Source of the DNA: an uncultured Eubacteriales bacterium
GTDB taxonomy: Bacteria > Bacillota > Clostridia > Oscillospirales > Acutalibacteraceae
NCBI GenBank assembly: GCA_934444695.1
Contig: CAKSDF010000001.1
Location: forward strand, 1 to 64,000
Direction of reading: 5' to 3'
DNA: 64,000 bases
Of this stretch, positions 46,537 through 56,349 are shown piece by piece. Every line of letters starts with the position of its first letter. Position 1 is the stretch's first letter. The position numbers and the translations under genes were made by a program. The notes under the pieces were generated by a model. The model was not told where the DNA came from, did not search any database, and saw nothing but the letters and a program-made list of their open reading frames with translations.

Positions 46537-46550
46537 TTGGCGGTGAAAAA

Positions 46551-47783
46551 ATGAAGGAAAGATACGATTTAATCATAGTGGGCGGCGGTGCGGCAGGACT
46601 GTTTGCGGCTGCATATATCAGCGACAAAGCTCCCGAGTTGTCGGTTTTGGTTCTTGAGGGCAACGACAGGGTGGGCAAAAAGCTGCTGACCACCGGCAAC
46701 GGACGGTGCAACATCTCAAACGCCTCCAATTTGGAAGGGAAGTATCACGGCGGGGTTGATTTTGCACGGGATGTCTTTAAAGGCTTTACACGGGAAGAAA
46801 CGCTGGAATTTTTCAAAAAAATCGGCATACCGACGGTTGAAGAGGAACAGGGGAAGCTTTTCCCCATGTCCCTCCAGGCGGGATCGGTGGTGGATGCCCT
46901 GCGATTCAAGGCCGATGAGAGTGCCGACATAATCTGCGGGGGACGTGTTTCGGCCATATCCTATGATAAAGACATCTTTGTAACAAGCGATAAGGGTGTT
47001 TTTTGCTGCAGCAACGTGCTTGTGGCCTGTGGAGGCAGAGCGGCGGCCAATACCGGCTCCGACGGCAGCGGTTATGAGCTTTTAGAGGCCTTCGGACATC
47101 GCTGCAATCGGTCATTTCCTGCCATAGTTCAGCTTATAACCGACACCAAAAAGACCAAGCCCCTTGCCGGAATCAAGTGGATCTGCAAGGTCACCGCAAG
47201 GGCAGGCAATCAAAAGCGTGATGAAAAGGGTGAGGTGCTTTTTACCGATTACGGTCTTTCGGGGCCTCCCGTTCTTCAGATTTCCAGGCTGATATCCATG
47301 CGGGGCAAGGGAGAAATATCCCTCGACCTCTTTGACGGGACCGACAAACAGGATATTTTCGGCGAAATCTCCCGAAGAAGGGCGGAATTTGCCGACAGAG
47401 AGTGTATGGAGCTGCTGACCGGCCTCATAAACAAGCGGCTTGGCCAGACGGCCGTTAAATCGGCGGGAATATCCCTTTCGAGAAAATGCGGCTCGCTGAC
47501 CGATGCCGAAATCGATCGAATTGCCGAAACCCTTAAGAATTTTACCCTTACGGCCATCGGGACAAAGGGCTGGAATATGGCTCAGGTTACGGCAGGAGGA
47601 ATCGATCCATTCGATTTTTATTCCGACAGTATGGAATCCCGCCTTTACGAGGGAATTTATGCCGCCGGAGAGATACTGGATATCGACGGAGACTGCGGCG
47701 GATATAATCTTCAATGGGCATGGTCGACGGCGGGACTTGCCGCCCGGGCGGTCATTAAAAAGGTGAGAGAAAACAATGCTTAA
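46551..47783 (+). CDS. HI0933/YhiN-family FAD-binding oxidoreductase
   Basis: 410 residues. N-terminal FAD motif IIVGGGAAGLFAAAYI, the family's KKLLTTGNGRCNISN signature, LFTDYGLSGPPVLQISR in the middle, and a C-terminal FAD segment IYAAGEILDIDGDCGGYNLQWAWSTG-like. Members are flavoproteins of largely undefined substrate; names such as aminoacetone oxidase or BaiN are in use but cannot be justified here. The ATG follows GGCGGTG directly downstream of parS site 15. It overlaps the next flavoprotein gene by eight bases. Confidence 0.88.
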   Translation: MKERYDLIIVGGGAAGLFAAAYISDKAPELSVLVLEGNDRVGKKLLTTGNGRCNISNASNLEGKYHGGVDFARDVFKGFTREETLEFFKKIGIPTVEEEQGKLFPMSLQAGSVVDALRFKADESADIICGGRVSAISYDKDIFVTSDKGVFCCSNVLVACGGRAAANTGSDGSGYELLEAFGHRCNRSFPAIVQLITDTKKTKPLAGIKWICKVTARAGNQKRDEKGEVLFTDYGLSGPPVLQISRLISMRGKGEISLDLFDGTDKQDIFGEISRRRAEFADRECMELLTGLINKRLGQTAVKSAGISLSRKCGSLTDAEIDRIAETLKNFTLTAIGTKGWNMAQVTAGGIDPFDFYSDSMESRLYEGIYAAGEILDIDGDCGGYNLQWAWSTAGLAARAVIKKVRENNA

Positions 47784-49383
47784 AATAACCGGAGTAAAAA
47801 TTCCCACAACGGCAGATTTTTCGCAGCCGAGCAAACTGGTGGCCGATATTTTCGGCATCAAGGGAAATGCTGTAAACAGCGCAAGCCTTGTCCGCCGTTC
47901 TCTCGATGCGCGCAAAAAGAACGACATACATTATGTCTGTTGCTTTGAATTTGAAATCGCGGGCGATGAGAGGGCATTTATCAAAAAATACGGCTCAAAA
48001 AAATCGGTCATTACAGCCGATAGCAAGAATGAAAACGATGCATTACACGACAAAAATATTTCTATCGGCTGTAAAGGCAAGGTTTACATAATCGGAAGCG
48101 GACCGGCAGGCCTCTTTGCCGCATTAACACTGGGGAAAGCGGGGTTTTGCCCCATTATTTTAGAACGGGGCGAAAATGTTGAAAATCGTGTTGAAACCGT
48201 TAACAATTTATGGAACAATGGCGTTTTTTGTCCTGAATCTAACATTCAGTTCGGTGAAGGGGGCGCCGGCACCTTTTCGGACGGAAAATTAAATTCCGGC
48301 ATAAAGGACAGACGCTGCCGTGAGGTTTTAAAAATATTTTCGGAAAACGGCGGCGGTGATGACATTCTTTATGAGGCCAAGCCCCACATTGGAAGCGACC
48401 GTCTTTTTCATACCGTCAGAAACATAAGAAAGCAGATTGAGAATTTCGGCGAGGTCAGGTTCCGCCACAAGCTGACCGACATCATTGTCGAGCAGGGCGC
48501 CCTGCGTGCCATAAAGGTCGAGACCGAAAAGGGTGAACACACCATAGACTGCGACCGCCTTGTACTTGCGGTGGGACACAGCGCCCGTGATACCTTTGAA
48601 ATGTTAAAATTCCGCGGTCTTTCAATCGAGCCTAAGCCCTTTGCTATGGGGGTGCGGATTGAGCATCCTCAGGAACTGATAAACAAGGGGCAGTACGGCG
48701 ACCATTACGATAAAAAGCACCTGCCCCCCGCTGATTATAAGCTTTCTACCCACCTGAAAAACGGGCGAGGAGTTTTCAGCTTTTGTATGTGTCCCGGCGG
48801 GCAGGTGGTGGCTGCAGGATCGGAGATCGGCGGCGTTTGCACCAACGGAATGAGCCTTTCGGCCAGGGACGGCGAAAACGCCAACAGTGCACTGCTTGTG
48901 GGCATTTCTCCTGCCGATTTCGGCAAAAGCGGTGATGTGCTTGCGGGAATGTATCTTCAGCGAAAGATCGAGCAGGCAGCCTTTAAAGCAGCGGGAAGCA
49001 ATTATTTTGCACCGGTGCAGCGGGTGGGCGATGCCCTTAAAAACCGCCCGTCCGAGGTGCTTGGCAGCGTTAGACCTACCTATCTTCCGGGGGTCAGTCT
49101 TGTACCCATATGGGACTATCTCCCGAAATTTATGGCCGATTCGATAATCGAGGCGCTGCCGATTTTTGCAAATAAAATCAAGGGATTTGATATGCCGGAT
49201 GCCTTGCTTACAGGACCGGAGGCTCGTTCCTCCAGTCCCGTAAGACTTTTGAGAAACGACCGGGGCATTGCAAATATCGGCGGGATCTACCCTTGCGGAG
49301 AGGGCGCAGGATATGCCGGCGGAATAATGTCGGCGGCGGTGGACGGAATTAAAACGGCCGAAAAAATAATTGAAAACGCCTGA
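47776..49383 (+). CDS. Uncharacterised FAD-dependent dehydrogenase (COG2509-like)
   Basis: 535 residues. An N-terminal roughly 90-residue alpha/beta domain precedes a Rossmann FAD domain (VYIIGSGPAGLFAALTLGKAG), the family segment FGEGGAGTFSDGKLNSGIKD, a central substrate region with MGVRIEHPQELIN and FCMCPGGQVV, and the C-terminal FAD loop IYPCGEGAGYAGGIMSAAVDG. The substrate is unknown. Translational overlap with the upstream flavoprotein suggests joint expression. Confidence 0.88.
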   Translation: MLKITGVKIPTTADFSQPSKLVADIFGIKGNAVNSASLVRRSLDARKKNDIHYVCCFEFEIAGDERAFIKKYGSKKSVITADSKNENDALHDKNISIGCKGKVYIIGSGPAGLFAALTLGKAGFCPIILERGENVENRVETVNNLWNNGVFCPESNIQFGEGGAGTFSDGKLNSGIKDRRCREVLKIFSENGGGDDILYEAKPHIGSDRLFHTVRNIRKQIENFGEVRFRHKLTDIIVEQGALRAIKVETEKGEHTIDCDRLVLAVGHSARDTFEMLKFRGLSIEPKPFAMGVRIEHPQELINKGQYGDHYDKKHLPPADYKLSTHLKNGRGVFSFCMCPGGQVVAAGSEIGGVCTNGMSLSARDGENANSALLVGISPADFGKSGDVLAGMYLQRKIEQAAFKAAGSNYFAPVQRVGDALKNRPSEVLGSVRPTYLPGVSLVPIWDYLPKFMADSIIEALPIFANKIKGFDMPDALLTGPEARSSSPVRLLRNDRGIANIGGIYPCGEGAGYAGGIMSAAVDGIKTAEKIIENA

Positions 49384-49604
49384 TAGCTATAAAATCAGTG
49401 GATTGGAAGTGTTAAAGGGGTCGGCCGGATGTTATATGCAGCGGGATTGACAGCGGCAGATAATCGCAATTCGCACTGTGCCGTTCCGGCTGAACTGCTG
49501 CATATTATTGCTGCGCTGCATAATGCCGCAGCGGTTTGCTATCATATATATTATGGCCGCCATGCCGGCGACGGTTGGACAAATTGCCTGAAAGGAGCCT
49601 TTAA

Positions 49605-50039
49605 ATGAGCAAACAAAACAATTTGAAACCTCTGTCCGAGCAGGATGTAATATCCGTTTGCAAGGAGCTTTTCGGTGGGCAGGCTGTTATCGACAACCCC
49701 TTTTCCACCACTGATGCCACGGTTTTGCGCCATCGGCAGAGCCGCAAATGGTTTGGGTTGCTGATGAATGTGCCTCTAAAAAAGCTGGAAGGGCGCGATA
49801 ACGGCCTCAAAGGGCAAGAATCGGGAGAAAAAGCGCAAAACAGCCCTACGGCCTCGATTCTAAATTTAAAGGCCGATCCTCTGCTCGAGAGGGATGGCAG
49901 GGTTGTTCTTCCCGCCTATCATATGAGCAAAAAGCATTGGATTTCTGTGGTGCTCGGGAGGGTCGAAAGGAATCAGCTTGAGTATCTGCTTTGCCAAAGC
50001 TTTGAGCTGACAAAGGCAAAATCTAAAAGGCAGATGTGA
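49605..50039 (+). CDS. MmcQ/YjbR family protein
   Basis: 144 residues. CyaY-like fold family MmcQ/YjbR: HRQSRKWFGLLMNVPLKKL, then LKADPLLERDGRVVLPAYHMSKKHWISVVL and a C-terminal SFELTKAK. Proposed roles include DNA binding, but function is not established. GAAAGGAGCC ribosome site. A terminator lies at 50129-50160. Confidence 0.85.
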   Translation: MSKQNNLKPLSEQDVISVCKELFGGQAVIDNPFSTTDATVLRHRQSRKWFGLLMNVPLKKLEGRDNGLKGQESGEKAQNSPTASILNLKADPLLERDGRVVLPAYHMSKKHWISVVLGRVERNQLEYLLCQSFELTKAKSKRQM

Positions 50040-50128
50040 TGGGAAAAGCGGTTTTGTCCGTTAATCCCGGCATACGTTTTGCCGATCCGATAAACATAAC
50101 TGTTCTGAATTACGATGCTGATACCTTA

Positions 50129-50160
50129 AACCCGACGGTTTATCCGTCGGTTATTTTTTT
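50129..50160 (+). terminator. Rho-independent terminator after the MmcQ/YjbR gene
   Basis: AACCCGACGG-TTTAT-CCGTCGGTTA followed by seven or more T residues. Confidence 0.9.
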
Positions 50161-50232
50161 GCAGAAACTGATTTTTCGCTATAGCCTAAGTCCCTTGTTT
50201 TATGCGGGTTTCAGCAATTTTAAAATCAAAAA

Positions 50233-50248
50233 TGTTTCACGTGAAACA
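50233..50248. promoter_or_regulatory. parS: parS site 16
   Basis: Perfect 16-mer with AAAA/TTTT flanks. Confidence 0.92.
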
Positions 50249-50309
50249 TTTTTTAAAGCGTTTTTGGAGAAGCAGCCGATACCGCCGAAATTGTAAAAAC
50301 CATAATAAT

Positions 50310-50325
50310 TGTTTCACGTGAAACA
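50310..50325. promoter_or_regulatory. parS: parS site 17
   Basis: Perfect 16-mer, 77 bp from site 16. Confidence 0.92.
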
Positions 50326-50440
50326 TTTCATAAAGAAGTTTGTGCGGTGTGCTGTATAGTTGCTATGGTATCTGGTCTTTTTCGGCTGTTCGGAATCCCG
50401 ATTGAGTGCGATTAAATTAAGGCTGTTTTTTCATTCGGCC

Positions 50441-50580
50441 GCTGAGGCGGTCTCGGCGGGGCCGAGACCGGAGGGAGCAGTGATTTGAAAAATTTACGAT
50501 AAAGCAAAGCCTTCATTTTAAATTATGCCTGCGGTTTTATCATAGCCTCCCTCCGATCAGCTTGCGCTGATAGCCTCAGC
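50441..50580 (-). repeat. Cloverleaf intergenic repeat, copy H
   Basis: Outer stem GCTGAGGC with GCCTCAGC; hairpin 2 GGTCTCGGC-GGG-GCCGAGACC (50449-50469); inner stem GGAGGGAG with CTCCCTCC; hairpin 1 ATCAGC-TTGC-GCTGAT (50556-50571). It is an almost exact reverse-orientation copy and is followed by TTTTTT. Confidence 0.9.
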
Positions 50581-50755
50581 TTTTTTGCAGCCCGCCACGA
50601 TTTGTTCCTTTTTGATTTGGAGATATAGCAGGGTTTATTGTTGCTGCAAAATGGCAATATTATACAATATATCTGACTTTAAAAGCGGTAGACGGCGTAA
50701 CATCGGCGGCGGGGCGGCATACAATATATTAAAATAAAAAAATGAGGTGAAGCCT

Positions 50756-51589
50756 TTGGACGATAAAATATATGCTGCCGTCTTCGGTCTTGACGATAGA
50801 ACAAAACATATTAAAAATGCTCTTGAACAAAGAGGATATGAGGTAATTTTGGGTGATCTGTGCGATGGCCGGAAAGACGTCGGGCGATGGATAAACAGCT
50901 GCGATATGATATTTTTGCCTGCCCCGTTAACGGCCGACGGGCGCAGTATTCGGTCGGTCAAAAGCCGGGAGGAGCTGTCGAAATTCTTTCGTTCCCTGCC
51001 CAAGGTTCCGATTTTTTGCGGGCGCGCCGACAAAGAAATTATGAAAGCGGCAGCCGATGCAGGTCTAGAGATATACGACTGCTTTGAGCAGGAAAGCTTT
51101 AAGATCAAAAATGCGATTCCCACTGCCGAGGCCGCCATCGGGCTGGCCATATCCTACACCAAAAACACCCTTTGGAACAGCAAAATCCTCATACTCGGCT
51201 ATGGCAAAATCGGAAGAGCTCTTGCCTTCAGACTCAAAAATTTCACAAGCAGCAGGGTTGGAGTTTGTGCCCGAAAGCAGCACACGAGGACGCAAATCAC
51301 TTGCGACGGATTGTCCGCAATTGACGATTTGAACGGAGATTTCGGCAATTTCAACATAGTTTTCAACACTGTTCCGTCCATAATTATCACCAAGGAAATC
51401 CTAAAAAACGCAAGGGATGACTGTCTTATTATCGATCTTGCATCCCGCCCGGGAGGCACCGATTTTGAGGCTGCAAAGGATTTTTCGGTGACTGCCGTGC
51501 ACGCACTTGCCCTTCCTTCAAAGACCGCGCCTCTTGCTGCGGCCGATATTTTTGTTGACACGGCCCTGAAAATTTTTAATGGGAGGTGA
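50756..51589 (+). CDS. dpaA: Dipicolinate synthase subunit A
   Basis: 277 residues. SpoVFA/DpaA family: an N-terminal domain with AVFGLDDRTKHIKNALEQRGY, the AIPTAEAAIGLAI hinge, and an NAD(P)-binding Rossmann core ILILGYGKIGRALAFRL. With DpaB it makes dipicolinic acid from the lysine-pathway intermediate in the mother cell during sporulation. The start is TTG at 50756, six bases after GAGGTG; the GTG at 50747 lies in that site. It overlaps no neighbour; dpaB starts four bases downstream of its stop. Confidence 0.93.
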   Translation: MDDKIYAAVFGLDDRTKHIKNALEQRGYEVILGDLCDGRKDVGRWINSCDMIFLPAPLTADGRSIRSVKSREELSKFFRSLPKVPIFCGRADKEIMKAAADAGLEIYDCFEQESFKIKNAIPTAEAAIGLAISYTKNTLWNSKILILGYGKIGRALAFRLKNFTSSRVGVCARKQHTRTQITCDGLSAIDDLNGDFGNFNIVFNTVPSIIITKEILKNARDDCLIIDLASRPGGTDFEAAKDFSVTAVHALALPSKTAPLAAADIFVDTALKIFNGR

Positions 51590-51593
51590 TAAA

Positions 51594-52166
51594 ATGAACA
51601 AGCTGAAAATAGGTTTTGGCATATGCGGTTCCTTTTGTACATTCCACCGCATTTTCCCCATTCTGCAGCAGCTTAAAGAGGCGGGATACGACATCTATCC
51701 CATAATGTCAAAAGCGGCCTTTACCACCGATACGAGGTTTGGAAAAAGCGCCGAAATAAACCAAAAAATCGAGGAAATATGCGGGAGAGAGATAATTTCC
51801 ACACTGTCGGCCGCCGAGCCCATCGGTCCCAAAAAAATGCTTGATATAATGGCCGTGGTGCCCTGTACCGGCAACACCCTTGGCAAGCTTTCCTGCGGCA
51901 TAACCGACACCCCCGTTACCCTTGCCGTCAAGGCTCATCTGCGCAATTCCCGCCCGGTGGTCATAGCCGTTTCAACCAACGACGCACTGGCCGCATCGGC
52001 GCAAAATATCGGCAGGCTGCTCAACAATCGCAACATCTTCTTTGTGCCCATGAAGGAGGATGATCCGCAAAACAAACCCACCTCCCTTGTGGCCGATTTT
52101 TCGAGGGTTGCCGAGGCCATTGAGAGGGCGCAGTACGGTCAGCAGCTCCATCCGTTGTTTGCATAG
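51594..52166 (+). CDS. dpaB: Dipicolinate synthase subunit B
   Basis: 190 residues. Flavoprotein-like SpoVFB/DpaB: GFGICGSFCTFHRIFPILQQL, AVVPCTGNTLGKLSCGITDTPVTLAVKAHLRN, and PMKEDDPQNKPTSLVADF. It partners DpaA in dipicolinate synthesis and marks the organism as an endospore former. GGGAGGTGA ribosome site. Confidence 0.94.
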   Translation: MNKLKIGFGICGSFCTFHRIFPILQQLKEAGYDIYPIMSKAAFTTDTRFGKSAEINQKIEEICGREIISTLSAAEPIGPKKMLDIMAVVPCTGNTLGKLSCGITDTPVTLAVKAHLRNSRPVVIAVSTNDALAASAQNIGRLLNNRNIFFVPMKEDDPQNKPTSLVADFSRVAEAIERAQYGQQLHPLFA

Positions 52167-52265
52167 CAAGGTTGATCGTGCTGCCTTGCGGTTTAATCAT
52201 CTTTTTTTGCATCGATAGTGTTTCTTTATAAAGAAAATGCTTATGGCTTTATCCCCCGTCCCGCC

Positions 52266-52406
52266 GCCGAGGCCAGTCCCGGCAAGACCGGGACCGGAGG
52301 GAGCAGCTATTTGCAGACTTACCAACAAAGCAAGACCTGCCTAAAAAAACACATCCACAGATTTAGCGCAGCCTCCCTCCGATCAGCTTGCGCTGATTGC
52401 CTCGGC
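52266..52406 (-). repeat. Cloverleaf intergenic repeat, copy I
   Basis: Outer stem GCCGAGGC with GCCTCGGC; hairpin 2 GTCCCGG-CAAGA-CCGGGAC (52276-52294); inner stem GGAGGGAG with CTCCCTCC; hairpin 1 ATCAGC-TTGC-GCTGAT (52382-52397). Both the outer stem and hairpin 2 show paired changes relative to copy H. Confidence 0.9.
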
Positions 52407-52546
52407 TGGGCTGTGCGTTAACCCATATGGTTTCAGATCCCGTAAGCCTTTGGCCGATCCTGTCCAATTTTCATTATTCTCATTATGGCTGCGATGCCCG
52501 GCGTGCGGTCTCGCATTTTCCGCAAAAAAGCTTCACTAAAAAACGC

Positions 52547-52606
52547 AAAAAAATAACAGGTTGGGATAAACGTGCTTTGTAATAAAGCGGTTTTTCTCAA
52601 CCTGTT
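52547..52606 (-). terminator. Rho-independent terminator of rny
   Basis: Read on minus: AACAGGTTG...CAACCTGTT with an internal GCTTT/AAAGC hairpin, followed by ATTTTTTT. It lies in the convergent gap between dpaB and rny. Confidence 0.8.
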
Positions 52607-52745
52607 TAAAATTTAATTGATGGGATGTTGTCCCGTTTGATTTTGCCTGTCGGTCGGTTCGGCGAGTCGGTCGGTTTTTGGTAATCGGTCGATTTTCCGA
52701 CTATCTGCCGATTCCCCGGCTGCCGGCCGGTATTTTGATTAAGCC

Positions 52746-54299
52746 TTACTTTGCGTAATCAACGGCGCGGCTTTCGCGGATGACGTTTACCTTGACCTGA
52801 CCGGGATAATCAAGCTCGTTTTCGATCTTCTTGACGATATCCCTGGCCGTAATGACCATCTGATCGTCGGAAATGACCTCGGGCTTGACCATTATGCGTA
52901 TCTCGCGGCCGGCCTGAATGGCGTAGGAGGATTCAACTCCGTTAAAGGAATTGGCGATCTCCTCGAGCTTTTCGAGACGCTTGATGTAGTTTTCGATGTT
53001 CTCTCTTCTGGCGCCGGGTCGGGCTGCCGAAATGGCATCGGCCGCCTGAACCAAGCAGGCAATGACCGTTTTGGCCTCAACGTCGCCGTGGTGGGCGTGT
53101 ATTGCGTGTACCACCGCTTCGCTTTCGCGGTATCTCTTGGCCACTTCAACGCCCAGCTGAATGTGGGAGCCTTCCATCTCGTGGTCGAGAGCCTTACCGA
53201 TATCGTGGAGCAGTCCTGCGCGGCGGGCAAGGGTTTCATCCTCGCCAAGCTCTGCCGCAAGCAGTCCGGCAAGATATGCAACCTCAAGAGAGTGGTTAAG
53301 CACATTCTGACCGTAGCTTGTGCGGTAGTGCAACTTTCCGAGCAGCTTGACAAGCTCGGGATGTATGTTGTGTATTCCCACCTCGAGGATGGCACGCTCG
53401 CCTTCCTTCTTGATGGTGTGTTCAACCTCACGCTTGGCCTTTTCAACCATATCCTCAATGCGGGCGGGATGGATGCGTCCGTCGGCAATGAGTTTTTCAA
53501 GGGTCAGTCTTGCGATCTCGCGGCGCACCGGTTCAAAGCAGGAAAGGGTTATGGCCTCGGGTGTGTCGTCGATGATTAGGTCGACGCCGGTAGCGGTTTC
53601 GATTGCACGGATATTTCGTCCTTCGCGGCCGATTATGCGGCCTTTCATATCATCGTTGGGCAGCGGAACCACCGAAACGGTTGCCTCGGAGGAATGGTCG
53701 GCTGCACAGCGTTGTATGCACTGGGATAAAATGTGACGGCTCTTTTCGTCCGCCTCGTCTTTGAGTCTTTGCTCGTAGTTACGGATGAGCACGGCCTTGT
53801 CGTGGTCAAGCTCGCCCTCAAGATTTTTAAGCAGGTAATCCTTGGCCTGCTCGGTGGTCAGTCCGGAAATGCGTTCGAGCATTTCAAACTGGCGTTTTTT
53901 AAGTTCCTCGGCCTCGTTCATACGGCTTTCAATTTCCTTCTGACGGGCGCGGAGGGCCTCCTCTTTCTTCTCGATGTTATCGGTTTTCTTATCGAGAGAT
54001 TCTTCCTTTTGCTGGAGCCTGCGCTCCTGGCGCTGCAGCTCGCTGCGGCGCTCGCGGTTTTCCTTTTCGGATTCGGTTCGCAAACGATGAATTTCATCCT
54101 TTGCCTCAAGAATGGTTTCCTTCTTCTTAGCTTCGGCGTTTTTGAGAGCGTCGTTAAGTATCCGCTTGGATTCCTCCTCGGCGGAACCAAGTATGCCCTC
54201 GGCTTTTTTCTTGCGGTGACTTATTCCGGCGAAAAAACATACAATGCCGAGCACAAGTCCGCCGACCGCAAAGCCGATCAATAGCGATACAATGTCCAT
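52746..54299 (-). CDS. rny: Ribonuclease Y
   Basis: 517 residues. An N-terminal membrane anchor (about 4-25), a long charged coiled coil (about 30-165), a KH RNA-binding domain with [21 protein letters not shown], and an HD hydrolase domain with [17 protein letters not shown]. It is the membrane-bound endonuclease that starts bulk mRNA decay in Firmicutes. The ATG follows AGGAGGTT. A promoter with a structured leader lies upstream. Confidence 0.97.
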   Translation of the reverse strand: MDIVSLLIGFAVGGLVLGIVCFFAGISHRKKKAEGILGSAEEESKRILNDALKNAEAKKKETILEAKDEIHRLRTESEKENRERRSELQRQERRLQQKEESLDKKTDNIEKKEEALRARQKEIESRMNEAEELKKRQFEMLERISGLTTEQAKDYLLKNLEGELDHDKAVLIRNYEQRLKDEADEKSRHILSQCIQRCAADHSSEATVSVVPLPNDDMKGRIIGREGRNIRAIETATGVDLIIDDTPEAITLSCFEPVRREIARLTLEKLIADGRIHPARIEDMVEKAKREVEHTIKKEGERAILEVGIHNIHPELVKLLGKLHYRTSYGQNVLNHSLEVAYLAGLLAAELGEDETLARRAGLLHDIGKALDHEMEGSHIQLGVEVAKRYRESEAVVHAIHAHHGDVEAKTVIACLVQAADAISAARPGARRENIENYIKRLEKLEEIANSFNGVESSYAIQAGREIRIMVKPEVISDDQMVITARDIVKKIENELDYPGQVKVNVIRESRAVDYAK

Positions 54300-54461
54300 G
54301 GGTTTTTAACCTCCTATATATTAACCGCAATTTTTTCGGCAAAATTCGTCAAGATGTTTACGCCGTAAACGGGCCTGCGGTCGATGCCCGGTCAAATGGG
54401 TGCTGCGACAGAAGGGAGTATCGCCTGAACACAATTCCCGATACTACCGCAACATACATAT

Positions 54462-54490
54462 ATAATAATATAAAAAACAGAAAAAGTCAA
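54462..54490 (-). promoter_or_regulatory. Sigma-A-type promoter for rny
   Basis: On minus: TTGACT (54490-54485), 17-bp spacer, TATTAT (54467-54462). The -35 lies in one arm of a 12-bp inverted repeat AAAAAGTCAAGG (54481-54492) / CCTTGACTTTTT (54520-54531). The roughly 155-nt leader can form AGTATCG/CGATACT and CGGGC/GCCCG hairpins. Confidence 0.7.
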
Positions 54491-54615
54491 GGAGAATAGC
54501 GGCAAGTCGCACAAATTACCCTTGACTTTTTTATAGAAGTGTTATAAAAATTTGATTTCTTAATGTCGGTATGTTCTAAAACATTTAAATTGTTCTTTTG
54601 CGGCCGTTTTTTGTT

Positions 54616-54715
54616 GCAGAAAGTCTTACTGCGGCTCGGTCAAAACTGCCTTTTGCCGGCTCCTTATGCCTTGGGCGCCGCGCCTGGTTAAGGCTTTTAC
54701 CTTTAGTGTGCAAAG
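54616..54715 (+). repeat. Degenerate fragment of the long intergenic repeat
   Basis: AGAAAGTCTTACT...GCTCCTTATGCCTTGGGCGCCGCGC...TTTAGTGTGCAAAGC resembles the right halves of 18097-18525 and 26481-26915 (AGTCTTACTACCC...GCCTTGGGGCGCCACG). The cloverleaf half is missing. Confidence 0.5.
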
Positions 54716-54719
54716 CCGG

Positions 54720-56009
54720 TCATTTTACTATCTCGCCAAAACATCCTTCTTCGTTACTTTCGGTTATTTTAACCGGCACAATCTCGCCTTTAAGGCCATC
54801 ATCGGCCTTTACCTTAACGGGAGTGTAATTCTCGGTGTATCCTTCAAAAAATCCGTCCTTTTGCTGCTCGAAAAGCACATTTTCGATTCTTCCGACCTGG
54901 GCGGCGAAAAATTCTTCTGCACACTTTGCCGCAACCTTTGAAAGCGCCTTGCTTCGGGCGGTTTTAACCTGCTCATCCACCTGATTTTCCATTTGGGCGG
55001 CGGGGGTGCCCTCCCTTCTCGAATAGCAGAAGATGTGCACCTTTGAAAATCCTATTTCCTTTACAAAATCCAACGTCTCGTTAAATTCTTGCTCGGTCTC
55101 TCCGGGAAAGCCGGTCATTATGTCGGTGGTTACTGAACAGTTTTCAAAGCGGGCGCGTATGTCGGAAATTATGCGGCGGTAGAGGGCGGTGTCGTATTTG
55201 CGGTTCATCCGTTTGAGCACGCCGTCGCTGCCCGATTGGAGCGAAAGATGAAACTGGCCGCACAGCTTTTTGACCGATTTAAGGCCGTCAAGTACATCGG
55301 GTGTCAGCTGATCGGGCTCGAGAGAACCGAGTCTTAACCGTTCGATACCCTCAACGTCGGCCGCCTTTATTCCGTCGGGAAGGGTCAGGCCGATGTCGCT
55401 TCCGTAAGCCGAAAGGTTTATGCCGGCAATAACCGCCTCTTTATATCCTGCCGCTGCAAAAGCGGTCAGTTCTTCTGTTATGCGCTCGGGAGATTTTGAA
55501 CGCACCCTGCCCCTTGCATATGGCACGATGCAGTAGCTGCAAAAGCGGTTGCATCCGTCCTCGATCTTTACAAAGGCTCTGGTTCTTCCCTCAAAGCTGT
55601 GGGAGCTTAGGGGGGATATCTTTTCGTGCGGCTGGTGGGGTTTGCTTTCGACGATCTTGTCCCGTTTTGCTATAAATTTTTTAACAAGGGCGGGAAGCTC
55701 GGAATTTAGGGCGTTTCCGATGATTATGTCGGCATCGGTCAGGGTTTTGGCCTTTTCGGGACGGGCCTGGGGCATACATCCGGTGACGGCTATAACGGCG
55801 GCGGGATACTGCCGGCGCATTTTTCTTACCGTCTGGCGGGTCTTTCGGTCGCTTTCGGCCGTTACGGTGCAGGAATTTACCACGACAATGTCGGGAATGT
55901 CCTCCCCTTCGTTAACCGAAAGAATGTCGTCGCAGGCAAAAAGCTCCCGCAGCGTCTCGGTGTCGTACCGATTGACCTTGCAGCCCAAGGTTTTAAAAAG
56001 CACCTTCAT
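54720..56009 (-). CDS. mtaB: tRNA t6A37 methylthiotransferase
   Basis: 429 residues. An N-terminal UPF0004 domain (TLGCKVNRYDTETL with conserved Cys, NSCTVT, GCMPQ), a radical SAM core with CNRFCSYCIVPYARGR, and a C-terminal TRAM domain. Adds a methylthio group to t6A37 of ANN-decoding tRNAs using two iron-sulfur clusters. The ATG overlaps the yhbY stop by four bases. End of the DUF6062-rdgB-yhbY-mtaB operon. Confidence 0.95.
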   Translation of the reverse strand: MKVLFKTLGCKVNRYDTETLRELFACDDILSVNEGEDIPDIVVVNSCTVTAESDRKTRQTVRKMRRQYPAAVIAVTGCMPQARPEKAKTLTDADIIIGNALNSELPALVKKFIAKRDKIVESKPHQPHEKISPLSSHSFEGRTRAFVKIEDGCNRFCSYCIVPYARGRVRSKSPERITEELTAFAAAGYKEAVIAGINLSAYGSDIGLTLPDGIKAADVEGIERLRLGSLEPDQLTPDVLDGLKSVKKLCGQFHLSLQSGSDGVLKRMNRKYDTALYRRIISDIRARFENCSVTTDIMTGFPGETEQEFNETLDFVKEIGFSKVHIFCYSRREGTPAAQMENQVDEQVKTARSKALSKVAAKCAEEFFAAQVGRIENVLFEQQKDGFFEGYTENYTPVKVKADDGLKGEIVPVKITESNEEGCFGEIVK

Positions 56010-56314
56010 CTGATTTTAAGCTCCTTTGCCGAAAGAAGCTTAGGTTCCTTTTCGTCGGGACGGAAAAGCACAAAGCGGGAGCCGATTACCTGCACCACGT
56101 CGGCACCGGTGGCATCGGCAAGGCTGTCGGCCGCCTCTCTGGCGGTTACGGGAGAGCTTTCCAGCACCCGCATTTTTATCATTTCCCGCTTTTTAAGGGC
56201 TTCGTCGGCCTGCTTTATTGTTTGGTCGGTGATTCCGCCGTGGCCTATCTGAAAAATGGTTTCGTATTTGTTGGCGATGCCGCGCAGGGCGGCTCTTTGT
56301 TTACTTGTAAGCAT
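56006..56314 (-). CDS. yhbY: YhbY-family CRM-domain RNA-binding protein
   Basis: 102 residues, nearly all one CRM domain: LTSKQRAALRGIANKYETIFQIGHGGIT, then VVQVIGSRFVLFRP. The GxxG-type loop reads GHGG. Such proteins associate with pre-50S ribosomal subunits. It lies 35 bases after rdgB. Confidence 0.93.
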   Translation of the reverse strand: MLTSKQRAALRGIANKYETIFQIGHGGITDQTIKQADEALKKREMIKMRVLESSPVTAREAADSLADATGADVVQVIGSRFVLFRPDEKEPKLLSAKELKIR

Positions 56315-56349
56315 TGTTATCTTTCCTTGTGTTTTATTTTTTGTGGATT

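Noticed and set aside
44441..46550. CRISPR-like array from regularly spaced palindromes
   Set aside because: The repeated unit is the 16-bp parS palindrome, spacers vary in length and are partly similar to one another, and no cas gene is present.
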